A stretch of DNA of 64,000 bases from Phallusia mammillata (GCA_003260075.1 QLIY01000089.1:90670-154669); one strand, 5' to 3'. Positions 13,501 through 26,830 are shown, counted from the first letter of the stretch. A program made the numbers and translations. The notes: generated from the sequence alone by a model not told the origin.

Positions 13501-14502
13501 GTCCAAATATGTAACCTGCCCCTTTTACAAAGACATGTCGAGTCGCAACGTCATTATTACGATATAAGAAGAGGTACAACACAAAAAACAGTTTGGTGAG
13601 ATGAATTCTACCGAATTTATCCTTGTTTCGAACGCTTCAGCAGTTTTTTTAGTACCACGATCCGATACTGGGCACACCATGAGTAGGCCTACACCACAGG
13701 AGGCAGTCGAGAAACGCCTAGAAACTAACCACCCATGAAAGAGAGGTGTTCGATAAAAAAAGAAATCACCAGAAGAAACCATGTGGGACAAATTAAAGCG
13801 GAAAACCAAAATGCCTTGATCTAAACTCTTTTGTTATTTTTTTTCGGAAAAGTTTTCATCATTTTATTTCAGTCTTTTCTTGTTTTTCTGTATATTTTGT
13901 GTAGTTTTTCTTACCGAACCCACTTGTCTAGACTAGGCTACATTCCCATTGTGCGTGATCTTTTTCGTTGGACAAATCTTTTTGCCCCTTTTAAAAAAAT
14001 ATTCTCTTTACCGCCAACAGTGACTTATTTCCATAACAACGGTTAGCTTTTCAGATAAGCTTACCTGGTGCTGCTAAAGTCAAACAAAACGATATATCGT
14101 TTGTTTAGATAAAAATATATGTGTTACTCAGATGTTTAATGTTGACTTTCCGACAGCAGTAAACTTAACAACCCAGAATATGTTAAAACTTTTAATATAG
14201 CATTCGGTTATGGTGGTAAAAGGGTGTTGTAATGACAACTTCTCACTATTCAATTTTCTGTTTTTTTATGTTAAGTTTTATAGCAACGCACATTTTTTCA
14301 GATTTTTATTAAATGTGAAGTTCCACAAATAATCCCCCCCCCCATATGTTAAAACTTTTAATATAGCATTCGGTTATGGTGGTAAAAGGGTAATGACAAC
14401 TTCTCACTATTCAATTTGCTGTTTTTTATGTTAAGTTTTATAGCAACGCACATTTTTTCAGGTTTTTATTAAATGTGAAGTTCCACAAATAACAGAACAA
14501 AT
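13501..14502. other. Intergenic, upstream of DNALI1
   Basis: No gene seen. About 145 bp immediately before the DNALI1 start (14344-14490) is a near-copy of 14185-14333. The two are separated by a run of ten C's at 14334-14343. The promoter must lie within or just left of this duplicated stretch, so its true length is uncertain. Confidence 0.55.
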
Positions 14503-16228
14503 ATGATACCACCAAACTCTTCACTGCTTAAATATGACAACCCTGTGCTTGTAAGTCGCAATACAGAAAAGAAGACACCAAAGGTATTGAAAAGCAAATT
14601 TCACTACAAATTAATTTTGTAACAGTGTAATTTTTAAGGCAAGCTTTTGTAAATTAGGTTCCATCTGTAGTGTTTATTTTAGTTTTTTAAATTTAATCTA
14701 TCTTTAGTGTATGAAACAAGGGCAATTTGGAATTTATATTAAATTGATCTTGGTAAAACAATGGGTCAGTTATGTTGTTTAAAGCTGCTACCCCAATTCC
14801 CCACTAATATACACTTGGCCATTAAACACAATATGCCAACCCAGCATTTTGTGTTATTGCACACAAATCCACACAAAAGCTGTCAGTGTGTCCATTGAGC
14901 TAAAATAAAGAGTGCAACAGCTTGAAACATACATCTACTTGGTTTGTAAATTAAAAATTAAGTATCTTTTTGGTCTTTTCCAACTGTTTTTAGAAGCTAA
15001 GTATCTGTCAAATTATGTTTTGGAGGGAGTCTTTGAATAAAAATCATCTGAACTGGTTTGCTAACCTTTCTTCCTTTTAGTCAAGGGCACTAAAAGTAAG
15101 CCCACAGCAGCCGTCTAGTCAGGGTCCAGTACCAGCTCCTCCAAAGGGTGGACAGCTTTCACCAATTGATGCAAGTAAACAACAACAAACAGATGAAATT
15201 CTAAACAGTATTTTGCCACCTCGGGAATGGAATGAAGCAGGACAGCTCTGGGTTCAACAGGTAACTTTTCAGCGAAAAATTCAAAAAGATTCTTGGCAAT
15301 ACTAAAATGAAAACTACACATTCTGTAAATGTGCATCATTTAAAATTAGGTATCAAGTACTCCAGCTACAAGACTGGATGTTGTAAACCTGCAAGAAGAA
15401 CTGGACAAACGTCTGCAGCAAAGACAAGCAAGAGAAACAGGAATATGTCCTGTGAGGCGGGAATTATATTCACAATGCTTTGGTATGCATGAAGTCTGAG
15501 ATGTGTAGTTTTATTGGTACAAAAGTGGTTTGTTTCTTTTTCTTTTTATCAATTCTGTTTTGGCACAATTTGTTAAACTCAAACAATTTTCGCACATTTT
15601 AGATGAGCTTATTCGTCAAGTGACAATTAACTGTGCTGAAAGAGGGCTATTGCTGTTGAGGGTACGTGATGAAATTAGAATGACAATTGCAGCATATCAG
15701 ACATTATATGAAAGCAGTGTGGCATTCGGCATGAGGAAGGCCTTGCAAGCAGAACAAGGGAAGGCTGACATGGAAAAGAAGGTTGACATTTAGTTGTTTG
15801 TTCAAACCAAAGATGTGTGTGCAGCTAAACAGTGACATTAAAACATCAACATATTTTTCAACATTTTGCAGTAATTATTTTGTAAGATAGATCTCGTATA
15901 GATGTACACTCAACCTTAATCAAACTTTTACATTTTTTGTGTGTATAAATGTATTTTTAGATCAGTGATCTTGATAATGAAAAAAGAGAATTGGAACGTA
16001 CCGTAAATGAACTGAAGGCTAAGTGTGAGGCAATTGAAAAACGTGAAGCCGAAAGGCGTCAAGTTGAAGAAAAGAAACACTCTGAAGAAATTCAGTTCTT
16101 AAAGCGAACCAACCAACAACTTAAGGTAATGTAAAAAAGAGAAATGTTAAGCATGCTGGTTTTGGTTTTACCCTAATGCTTTCTATTTTTAGACACAACT
16201 GGAAGGAATTATTGCACCCAAGAAGTGA
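14503..16228 (+). CDS. DNALI1: Axonemal dynein light intermediate chain 1 (p28)
   Basis: Light chain of inner-arm axonemal dyneins, needed for ciliary and flagellar beating. Exons: 14503-14583, 15081-15260, 15350-15482, 15603-15781, 15961-16125, 16193-16228. All phases agree and give 257 residues, the size of the vertebrate protein. The start MIPPNSSLLKYD and the signature stretches ILPPREWNEAGQLW, RQARETGICPVRRELYSQC, INCAERGLLLLRVRDEIRM and the end QLEGIIAPKK are almost identical to vertebrate DNALI1. The carboxy half, from about residue 160, is a charged coiled coil (KKISDLDNEKRELERTVNEL). The next gene, C8orf34-like, converges tail to tail with its stop 861 bp away. Nothing is missing. 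Identification is essentially certain. Confidence 0.98.
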
Positions 16229-17088
16229 CAGTGATGTGAAGTTGTTTGTTGACCTGTTTGTTACATGTTATGTAGGTTTTATCTTGTGTATATTTTGTAC
16301 TTCAAATCGCTTTCATTTCATGTTAAAACTGTACTTGTGGGATGAAGTTTATTGTTGAGGTCAGGAGCAAATATTTATGCAACAGATTAAAAAGGGGCTA
16401 TTTCTTACAAAACTTAATTTAATTTAGTACATAGCGATTTGGGACCATAAATACCTTGTTGCAATTTTTTGAATGTTGAAAAAAGATGAATGGTTACAAC
16501 TAATGGCCTTCATGATACGGTGTCTGCAGATCATAGGTATTATAGGCTCATTCTGCATCTAACTAAAAAATGTAAGAACAATTTTGAAGAAACAAAATGC
16601 AACATAACATTTATGTTGCTTCAGTGGGCGCAAATTATTTAAAATAGTAACCAAGAACAACTGCCAGGTAATCTTTAAGTTGATACCAACTGACATTCAT
16701 GACTAAATATTTATTGTGTTACAGTATAAAAACTGTAATAAAAAGGTACAGAATCTAGGCACCGATAAAGGAATAAAAAGTACAGAATATGTGGATAGCA
16801 ACTGCTAGAACTTTGCACAAACATAAAAAGTGATTAATAGCACCATCTAGAATGAAACTCGGAACAAAAAAGGCAATGTTAAGTGAGAAAAATTAAAAAG
16901 TTGTGTCAATCCTTGAGGCAAAACTACTAAAATATCTACAACCTATAAAATATTAATTGATTTTTCATAAAACTGTGGTGTGAAATACAATCACATGTAG
17001 TGGGGATAAACAGCTATGCTCCAATGTAATTCTTAACACAGTCTCCCCATGTTACTTTTCACAGGTTAATATAAGTGCTGATTCAAAG
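16229..17088. other. Convergent intergenic spacer
   Basis: Shared 3' region of DNALI1 and the C8orf34-like gene. A+T rich, with several AATAAA-like hexamers in both directions. No further exon seen. Confidence 0.5.
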
Positions 17089-17847
17089 TCATTGTGCAGT
17101 TTTTGGTCTTTCTATGGATGATCTGTTGGATCGATGACTGATAGAACCTGAAATGTTTTCTATTTTATTTCTGTTCAAAAGATTTCCACACTAAACAGTC
17201 ATTATAAAAACCTACCTTTGTTGCTTACTACAGATTGAGCACGGCTTCCACCACCAATCTGTTCAAATAAACTATTGTTTTATAAATGCATTATGCACTT
17301 TTGTAGCTTTTTTATTACAAAAGACCAGTTCATTTTATCCAAGAAAGTGTAAATATATAGCTTGAATCCAGGGCATGTAACCAAAGTATCCTATCCTTTA
17401 ATTTTTGCTTCAATGAAACCTAGCAAACCCAAATTAAACTTAAATGATTTCAATTATTGTTTGAAACACATCTTGATGGAGCAATTTAGGAACATATTCA
17501 GAAAGCAACACAATTTCTGAAAAATCAAGGGGTGAACCTTTGGCTTTAATTTTTGTTACCATTATTTCCTGCTGGAATTTTTCAGTTGTAAACTAAGGAA
17601 TATAAATAGCCTGCCAAAGTCTTTTGTTAAGGCTCATAGTCAGTTTGACCAGCAGTTCTATCCAAAAATGAATACCCGATCAGTAAAACTACTCACTTTT
17701 GTACTTGTTTTATCTTCAACTGCTTTTGGTTTTGTAGCAGCAGCTTTATTTTTTCTTGCCTCTGCAGCTCTATAAGCAGCACTTCCAGCTAAAATGCCAT
17801 TAACATATTCAATAAGTCAGTTGCATCACAACTGAAGTCAGTTACCA

Positions 17848-17887
<40 letters not shown>

Positions 17888-20800
17888 TAGTTAAAATTTA
17901 ATATTCAGCCACATATTTAATTGAGCTAGTTAATAAGACAAGGGTTCTGTGAAATATGTTTGTTTTTCAGTGTTGAAATGGATAGGGTTATGAACTACTG
18001 CAGTTAACATAATTTTTATGCAAATTTCATCCTATTCAACAAATTAGCACATATGTGCGATGAAGATTAAAATCAGTGTTTCATACTGGAACGGAACGAA
18101 ATAAATAATTTTTGCCTCAAATACCGTAACGAAATACCGAAATAACAAATATTCAAAATACCGGAACGGAACGCCCCCCCCCCCAACAAATTAGCACATA
18201 TGTGCGATGAAGATTAAAATCAGTGTTTCATAACGGAACGTTATACTGGAACGAAATAAATAATTTTTGGCTCAAATACCGTAACGAAATAACAAATATT
18301 CAAAATACCGGAACGGAACGCAATACGGTTATATTTTATTCCGGTATTTCGTTCTGGACATTTGACATGAAACAATTGCTGAAAATTTCGCGCCGTTAAG
18401 ATATAATAAAAATTGAGGCTCCTACAATTAACATCCGTTTGACCATTATTGACAAATGTTATGTGACGTAACAACTACCGACAATAATTCTTGTGTGTTG
18501 CAACTTTCTTTCTTTTTTCGCTTAATAGTTGTAAAGACCACAAAGAAATGTTCTTGTTTTCAGACCGAAATACCGAAAAATACCGTTATAATTTTATTTC
18601 GGTCAGACCGGAACGAAATGAAAATATCGGTCCAGAACGAAATACATAATTTGCTCAGAACGAATAACGTTATTTGGTTTCGTTCCGTTCCGGTATGAAA
18701 CACTGATTAAAATATGTGGCATGTGTTTCTAACCTTCTGCACTCATATATTACCTTCTGCACCCCAATGTATTAATTAACCCTACTCACAATTAGAGTTA
18801 GAAGTCAAGTCATTACAATTTGAATGCCATAAACTGCAATTAAATAAACAATAAGTAAACAAAATTGTCTTGAAAATGATTAAATGCCTAAAAATATTTT
18901 TGTTGAAAAGTGAAAGGATGATTTGTTGTTAAAATGCAAATATTTTTTGGTTAAATTTTACCGGAATAGCTGCAGTTGGACTTAATAAGCAGATGCTTTT
19001 TTAGTTTCAATTATTTGATTGGAAATAACTGATATATTTAGAAGCTGTTTTTTATAATACGCTTATCAGTTACCTCTCTCCTTGGTTGTCTTTTGTGTTG
19101 CCATGTTATCTTTACTTATTTGGCTCTTGGTCCTTGCCTCAGTTGAACTAACAATTTTAATAAAAGTTTTAAACTTACTATCACCACCACAATTTGAGTA
19201 AAAGTAGTTAAAACGTGAATTTTAGTTAAACTTTTTTACTTTTGTGTAGTATATTTTTAAAGTTGACCAACATTTTAGTGCTTTTAACTGGTCCTTAATA
19301 ATATGACCAATGAAAAATGGTCAGAGCAATGCCTGCACAGCTTTGTAGAGGACAACACCAGGTAAGTGGGTTTAGTTGTAAACACTTGGAATGAGGTTGT
19401 AAAGTAAATTTACTAACCACCCAATCACACCAGTACCTCAAAACACCAAAAAATCATAAGCTGTGGGTCCACAAATATTGTCATGATGGTAAGCTTACAT
19501 GACTCCATAAAGGTAACCACACTATTCATGCGGGACTCAATACTCACTTTGATATATCAAACATATTGGCATTGAGTCTTCTTGCCAAAAGTGATGAATG
19601 ACGACTTACAGTTGAATCCGCATCTGATTCAGGAGTTTCCCAAACAGGGCGTCGAGGACCAGTTACCTAAGAGAGAAATAATAAAAACATTTTTTTGTAA
19701 TAAAAAATTACACCAATGGGTTAAATACATTAGCCATATCAAACTGTTGGGAGTTTTTGCTTTATGTATACAGCTTTATGTATACAATAAAACACATGTT
19801 TTACAAGCTAAACGTATGTTTAACTTATAACCTCTATCCCATAATAATGATCCAAAGGGATAACTGCTTGGTCTATATCAGGCGCATGCAACATGCGGCC
19901 TGCGGGCTATATAAGCTAAATCAGCGTATTCCAACCAGTGGATTATACAGCAGTTACAGCAATCAGCCTACTTCACCGAATGTGACGTAACTATTACCTT
20001 TGTCTAGTAAACAATTATTTTGTTGCAAAAGCCAGTGTTGTGCTGAAACTCTGTATGTTGTAGAAAATAAATTTATTGGTGCTTTTGATAGAATTTCAAA
20101 ATTATTGTGCACATTAAAAAAAGCCCTCGCTTGAGATGCGAAATTGGTTATACGACCCACTGACGAAAAATTTTGCACACCCCTGGTCTATATGGACAAT
20201 CAAAACACCACAAAAGCATGTTACATAAATTATCTAAATTCCATTTCCAGTCAAAAATGTGAAAAGTTGAGGCACAGTCACTGTACTACAGTAAAAAAGT
20301 AAGTAACCAATCACTGGACCATGAGCATTATAACATCTTTTATAAATACACACACCCTTTAATCATATCTATTTAGCATATGAAGCAAATAAGCATAACA
20401 AAACTGGGAAAATTCAGCATTGTAAACCATTTCTTTCATGGCATTAACAAGTAGATACAGTGTTTGTTGCTGAGATAACATTTTGATTATCATACTTTGA
20501 TTATGCAACAGTCACTCATTATGCAATATGCCATGTTTAAAGTTCTGGATCCATGCATTTATTCTTTGCAACATTCTTTAATTCACAATTATGCTGTGGT
20601 CAATTTTAGTTTTTCAGTCCTGCTTTTAACACAGAAAGTTTTGCACATCAGCAGAAATAATGTCAGAAACACTGTATTTGCTAAGAAAAACTTTAAGGAT
20701 AGTGAAATCTTTTCATAAAGAAAAATTCACCCTTGCTTGCAACTGAGCATAACAACTTCAATTCTTGCTCATCCATACAGGATCACTACAACAAAATACC

Positions 20801-23800
20801 TGTGAAGCACTTTCAAAATCATCTTCAATCTCAGGTGATATGTCTTGCTTTGCAGATATTTCTGGCATTGGACTAACAGCTCCACCCAGGCTATCAAAAA
20901 ACCTGCACAAAAATGTAACAGTAAGTATGAAGGATCTAATGTTAACACATGGTATGTTAACTTAATTAATTGGAAATTACGTGCATAGCATACAACAGCA
21001 TACACATTACAACCCAAATTATACATTTCTTACTTGGACATGTTTAACACAAGTTCAATTTCTTCCTTTCTGTGGGACAAGTTTCTTGTCGTATGCACAC
21101 CTCCTTTTGGCGGACTCTGATTTTAACACAGTAAATAACATTTAGAAAACATAATGAGATAATTATTGATTATGTTTGCACCTTTACTCCCTCATTGTGT
21201 AAATCATCAAAATCTTCACAGATTTCTATAGTTTCATCATCTTCAGATTCCGGCGCATCTTCAGCAGTCTGTGTTCTATTTTTCATGTTTTCTTTTTCCA
21301 CCATTGCCCTGTTAGAAGAGAAATACTGGGCCTAAAAAATTGTTTAAAAATTCAAGATGCATAAACTAAATATATGACAAAATACCGAAAACAACTCGAT
21401 TTTTTTGGTTTATGACATGTTTTTAGTCACACACAAAATATTGCTATTGAATGCGACAAACAAATGTGTTAGTAGATCATAAAAAAATCACAAAATGCTT
21501 TCAATTAAAAAAATAAGCAACATACTTTAGGGCTTTTCGTCGTTGATCTTTTGACTGTGTCACATTTTTAGACGGCTTCTGGGATTTTAGTGTTTTGTCT
21601 GGTTTGTTGTCTGCTTAAAAATTAAAATTGACCAATAATAGTAATATGGATAAATGAAAACCATTTTACCTGAGTGTTTGCTTGATATTTCAGATTCCAA
21701 GCCACTAGAATTGTCACTGATTTGACCAAAAATTTTTGGTTTGGCATAAATTAATCTAAGATCTGCATCCTGTTAATAAAGTCGTAATTGTTGACATGGT
21801 TATTATGATGCATAACAGCACTCTAAGCTAAAACAACCTACACCATCAACTGTTGTTTCATTCTGTGTTAAATCTTGGGAGCTTTTTGCATTTCTGTCCC
21901 ATAGAGGTTTTGTGGAGGCTGGCATGCTTTGGGACAGAGCTTCACAAAATGAACTGGTTATGGTCATTTTAAACCTACCGTTACATTGTGTATACCTTTG
22001 CTATCTTTAGTTGGAGATTTTTTGCTGTGAGACAACCATGGTTTATTGTACTGCCTTCCGGTTTTGTTGGAACCCTCAAAATCTTTTTTGTTTGGAAGAG
22101 TTGAAGAGAGTTTGTGTTTGTCTGGTGATGGCGTATCACTTTCTAAAATTAAAAAAATGGTTTTATTGTACAAACAGTTTGATTCCGAAACTCCATTTAC
22201 CACCTTTCACAAAAAGTGTTTGGCCACGAATTACATGCTAAAGTGATATAAAATTCATTTTTTTTACATTTGTAGGTTCTCAAAAGTGCTAGGTTCTCAA
22301 AAGTGCTCAAAAAATACAGTTTATAAAATTAGACTATTTTGTGTAGTAGAGAAGTTGTTTCTTGCAAAGGTAAAGCATTTTTTCTGTTTAAAATAAACAT
22401 ACTAGGGCTTATCATGGAAAGTCAAAGTTACTTCCATTGAATATGTTACTAATTGCTGATGCCACCATTGGCAATTATGTGCAAATTCGGAAAAAATGAG
22501 TATATCTGTATACAAGTTTTTCAAAGTGCATTTTTGAGTAATTAATTAAAAAATAACATCAGTAAATAATACCACTCCATAGGTTGAGAGTTGCTGATTT
22601 ACTTCTAACAGGTGATCCCTGTCCTAATATGGGTTTTGTTTCCAAAATCTACAAAAAAATATCCCACATAAGTGAAAAAACAGCTTGCAAAAAGTTATTT
22701 TAACAGCTTGCAAAGGGTTATTTTCTATTTTTTTAATTTGCCAAAAACCTGAAATACAGCCAAAAACTCTTAAACTATGATTTCACAGGCAAAATAAATT
22801 TTAGAAAACAATAAATATATGCTACACCATTTCCAAGAAAACACATGATTACTTTCAGAGACAGAAACAATTGTACCTATGTATTTAATTCGCTGGTAAC
22901 ACTCCAGTGACAAACCACTATTAACCTCCGGTAATATGTAAACTTAATTAAACAAATTGTAAATGGCCATAATTGCCTGAAATGATTTGCAGACCGCTGG
23001 TTTAAGTTTTTGGGCTTTGTTCAATGATGCATCCATGCCTGTTAATTGAGTATTACTGGCAATGTGAATCATTCAGGACAAGGTACACTATTTCAAGCCT
23101 ATTGATGAGGTTATACCAAATGAAGTCTCTTTGGTATTGCCACATGGCAAAAAATAGGGCCGTGGTGTTATTCCAACCCACAACAGAAGCCTGCATACCA
23201 CTGGTGCCCTAACAACTACAGACTAAGATTATTACATATGAGTGTATTATTACTATATGTTCATCTTAGCTGAGTAATGGTCTTAATGGCGATCATCTAC
23301 TATAAAGCTGACTTTTGTACCATGCAGGCAAGAATGCTTTTGATTTGACTTTTAGCAGGCTTGCCACCAAGTCCGAGTATCTTAGTTGGTAGAGAGTCAG
23401 TCATGTATCCCCCCCCCCGTCTTAATGGCGATCATCTACTATAAAGCTGACTTTTGTACCATGCAGACAAGAATGCTTTTGATTTGACTTTTAGCAGGCT
23501 TGCCACCAAGTCTGAGTATCTTAGTTGGTAGAGAGTCAGCCATGAAAAGACTCCTGACATTGGTTCAAATCTCACCATGGGCTACATTTTTATGTATACA
23601 TGCTCTTCTATATGGAAACACTTGAGAATGGAAGGAGAAATGGAATGATTCTCTGAATGGCCTTCAGTAGGCCTGACATACTATAATTTACATATAAAGG
23701 TGCAGTGGTCACTTGTCTGCATGAATGCTTCAGGGTTTTGAGACTAAAAGCTATGTATAGCAAGTACGATTGTTTTGGCTTTTAAACTGAGGTAATAAAG

Positions 23801-24109
23801 AATTAAAAAAGTACGATTATAAGTAAACCAACCTTCTGACTTGCTTGATGTTTCTTTTTTAACATGTCTGACAAATAAGCAACTGGATTAGAAGGTAAGT
23901 CATGCACCAACTTGGCCATCATTTCCTAAACAACACAGTCACATCTAATTTTCATAGAATCAAAGGTATTTTACTAAAAAACAATATGTCTTTGTTCAAA
24001 TTTTATCACCAATGCATTTAATTCTTCCATGAACAATTAACCTTACCTCAAATAATTCACTGATTTTGTTTTTTACCAGGTATGTGTGAATGCGTGATTT
24101 TGATGACAT
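17089..24109 (-). CDS. C8orf34-like protein with RII-alpha dimerisation/docking domain
   Basis: The start MSSKSRIHTYLVKNKISELF is followed by EEMMAKLVHDLPSNPVAYL, a dimerisation/docking fold as in the PKA RII subunit. Vertebrate C8orf34 begins the same way. Shared downstream marks are YNKPWLSHSKK (vertebrate YDKPW) and an acidic ICEDFDDLHNEGV (vertebrate LLEDLDELRMEGV). Exons: 24047-24109, 23833-23925, 22576-22648, 21842-22142, 21670-21769, 21526-21613, 21182-21308, 21034-21116, 20800-20902, 19610-19666, about 19076-19141, about 17699-17787, about 17211-17258, and 17089 to about 17147. The middle and tail are low-complexity and charged. Phases agree except inside 21842-22142, where one base is out near 21966-21972; I suspect a sequence error. 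RII-type domains usually bind A-kinase anchoring helices; this protein's own role is unknown. Confidence 0.82.
17850..17887. other. Run of 38 C's (probable gap placeholder)
   Basis: A pure C run in an intron of the C8orf34-like gene with no duplicated flanks. It belongs to the long class of runs that appear to replace unread sequence. Confidence 0.65.
18074..18705. mobile_element. hAT-type MITE with internal seam
   Basis: The ends CAGTGTTTCATACTGGAACG and its near complement (TCCGGTATGAAACACTG) are flanked by an exact 8-bp duplication, ATTAAAAT, at 18066-18073 and 18706-18713. The interior is a series of GGAACGAAATA-like inverted motifs. A C run at 18174-18184 is followed by a second copy of the left flank and left end, so the true element is about 130 bp shorter. 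Confidence 0.9.
19879..20185. mobile_element. hAT-type MITE
   Basis: A 307-bp insertion with ends CAGGCGCATGCAAC and TTTTGCACACCCCTG. It is bounded by an exact 8-bp duplication, GTCTATAT, at 19871-19878 and 20186-20193. It lies in an intron of the C8orf34-like gene and has no coding capacity. Confidence 0.9.
23366..23640 (+). repeat. tRNA-derived SINE-like repeat
   Basis: TCTTAGTTGGTAGAGAGTCA resembles a tRNA A box and TTGGTTCAAATCTCACC a B box, spaced as in a tRNA. The acceptor stem does not pair well, so it is not a tRNA gene. A related B-box region lies near 52250. The left half appears twice, around a C run at 23409-23418. Confidence 0.65.
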
Positions 24110-25350
24110 CTTGTATTTTAAAAAAGATCTGGTGTACTTTTGTAATTTACCTAGAGCTTTAACAAAATTGGTACCTGACATAAAAAACAATCCTTGACTA
24201 ATATGAAAGCATAAGACAGGTGTATGACATGCAACATTTATAATTTTATACATATGTAAAAGAAATCTTTAAAAAGTCACTTAATAAAAAAGCCCTTGTG
24301 GTCATACCACTTTATCAGTGACTACATTGAAGTTCTGTTGTGAAAAGTTTTACCTAAAACCATATTGTAATATCAAGTAGAGTGGCGTTTTTAGTAATAC
24401 TTCAAATGGTGCTAGACCAGTCTTTGCCTATAGGCATATATATATGTTTCTCATTTGTTACGAAAATGAAATATACTGGTAATGGTAACCTGCAACTGCT
24501 GTCTGTCACTTTTCTGCAAAACAGTGTCAGAATATCTACCATACATTCAAAAAAATTCTGCGGAGACAGATAGTATTTTTAAAATATAATTCTTTTGTAC
24601 CCCTTCCACATAAGTTTGAACATTGTTTCGCCCAGAATTAATTGCTAAACAGGGGATTTCCCTGTCAAACGATTGTCATTACAAAATTATTTCAAGCGGT
24701 TATACTTTTTTTAAATGTCGGCTGAAAGTTCCATATTAACCCTGCATATTTTAAAATTCGCTCTCTCTAAGTTTTAGGTACCTTTTAACCCAAATGGCAA
24801 GGTGAATGTGGCGACACTACCGTACCAAGTTATGTAATTGTGACAAGCTAGTAAAAAGCGTACGCGTGGCGGTTGATTCTGTCACCTAGAACAGAAAGTC
24901 TGACTCTTTGCACCCTAAGAGCGTCAGGTCTTCTCTTGTCGTCACGATTGTCTTAATACAGATGTCACGGCTACGTTGTCCACGATGCGTTTTTAGCGAG
25001 TTTTTAAGCAGTGAACAGAGAAGGAAAAGTAAAAAATATACAAGCAAATCTGTACCATCAGGTTAATATCATTCATCCTAATCACATTCCTGTTTTTTTA
25101 ATATAACTCCCTTTACCGACTCAACGGTTACTGACAAACTACCAAATAATGACATTTTAAAAACTTTTCTGGTTTGTACAAGCAACTTAAAATTAGCAAC
25201 CAGCATCGAAAGAGTTTGTTTTCCAGTGAAGGCTATATCATATCCTTCATTTTTTTTATGTTATCACACATCGCTCTTGCCAATTTTTTTACGTCTTATA
25301 CTATACTTATTAACATGAAAACTATAGTGATAAGTTGTTCTGACGCTTAN

Positions 25351-25511
25351 GCTTGCCACAAGCTACTGCTAGTAGCAGCCAGCGCTGTTGCACTGCTTTG
25401 GTAAACAGTGGTAAATATGGTGTTGGAAAAAAATCATTCAAGGTGTTTGGCGGGCCGGATGAAACAGGACTAGGGGCCGGATGCGGCCCGCGGGCCGTAG
25501 TTTGGCCACCA
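25351..25511. mobile_element. hAT end fragment between an n and a C run
   Basis: The end of this segment reads CGGGCCGTAGTTTGGCCACC and then C's, the reverse of a CAGGGGTGGCCAAAC-type hAT terminus. The left end is missing at n 25350. The sequence before the n (about 25287-25349) is repeated after the C run (25523 onward), so this piece looks like an insertion present on one haplotype only. Confidence 0.6.
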
Positions 25512-25559
25512 CCCCCCCCCCCTTTTTTACGTCTTATACTATACTTATTAACATGAAAA

Positions 25560-26038
25560 CTATAGTGATAAGTTGTTCTGACGCTTAAATCGCAGCATTT
25601 TTATTTGCTGAGAATCGACATCCAATCGTTCCAATTCGTTTGCAATTAAGTCTTTGTCCTAAGCAAACATATTTTACAAAAAAATGCTAGAATACAACAG
25701 GATTGTTTTAGAATATACACGAAATTGTATTTTACCTTCGTTATCGCCCCATACCCTCCAGCTACCCCACGGTTTGCTCCATTTACTGAAATGGGGATCA
25801 AGAATCCTTCACAAGTTTCGATAGAAATAAGTCCCAACACAAAAACTACAATCAGCAGTTTGTTTTCCTGTAAATAAGAAGCTTTTTTTCGTTTACATAT
25901 TGTCTTTTTGTTCCTGTCGTAAATCAACAAATCAGATTTAACTTTGATTTCTTTTTAATATGTCAATTGTTTGAAAACTGTTCCAGGCTTTTTTTAAAAA
26001 CACATTATAAATCCTGTCGCAACAACAATTCTTACCAT
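25560..26038 (-). CDS. Predicted 77-residue secreted peptide precursor, unrecognised
   Basis: Exon 1 (26036-26038 coding) supplies only the ATG directly before a GTAAGA donor. Exon 2 (25736-25867) gives a textbook signal peptide, ENKLLIVVFVLGLISIETCEG in two parts (ENKLLIVVFV, LGLISIETCEG), with likely cleavage near TCEG/FLIP. Exon 3 (25560-25658) ends at TAG. All junctions are canonical and in phase. The mature part, about 55 residues, has no cysteine. It starts FLIPISVNGANRGVAGGYG and ends with a dibasic site, MLRFKRQNNLSL. This layout suits a secreted peptide or neuropeptide precursor. RF before KR has no Gly, so amidation is not predicted. I recognise no family. The stop-side sequence is repeated across the seam at 25512-25522. 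Confidence 0.6.
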
Positions 26039-26350
26039 TTTCACAGCAACTTATCGGCAAATATATTGATTGTATCCCACCGCTAAAAAAGAAAGACTCC
26101 TTGTGCATGGCCGAAGCACGGCTGATATGCCAGCAGTTTCCTGCTTGTAGCACAGCAGAGTGGATAAAATCAACTTTTAGATACTTCTGTACAACAACAA
26201 AACGTGATACTTGCAGTATGTGCAGTACCATGTTACCTTTGTAATATTTTACACGCCACAACGACAATTCGAATGTAATATAGCTAAAACGTACATATGC
26301 TTTTTTCTGTGTCACAAGGTTCATATCTCAAAATAACAAACACTATAGAG

Positions 26351-26808
26351 CAGTGGTTCTCAACCGGGGGTCCGCAAAGCGTTTTTAGGGGGCCAGCGAC
26401 AACTTCCTAATTTTGCAGATAACGATATTGATAAAGAGCTATTTTAAAAAATATGTCTCAGCGTTTTAAAATAGCATGAAACTTGTTTAAAATCGTTCTT
26501 CATAGGCGACAAACCAAAATGCATTGTGACATTTTAGCCCCATTGTGATGCAACAGACGTAAATTTTCAGTGGCAAACAACGTCACATCACAATGTAATG
26601 GCTCTTTATTATTGAGTTTCGATGTCGCAGTGCAGTCAAAGTGATTAAAATTTTGGTCCTGGACCAAACGTGGTTGGTATCTTCTGCACCTTTTTTGGGT
26701 TGCTTGTTAATAAAAAAAGACAAAAATACCAAAACCTCCATAGGGGTCCGCGATTAGCTTGACAGTACCAAAAGGGGTCCGCAAAGGCAAGAAGGTTGAG
26801 AACCACTG
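26351..26808. mobile_element. hAT-type element (CAGTGGTTCTCAACC ends)
   Basis: A 458-bp insertion with perfect 15-bp terminal inverted repeats CAGTGGTTCTCAACC and an exact 8-bp duplication, CTATAGAG, at 26343-26350 and 26809-26816. No transposase frame is evident. Confidence 0.93.
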
Positions 26809-26830
26809 CTATAGAGCAAATAGTTGACAC

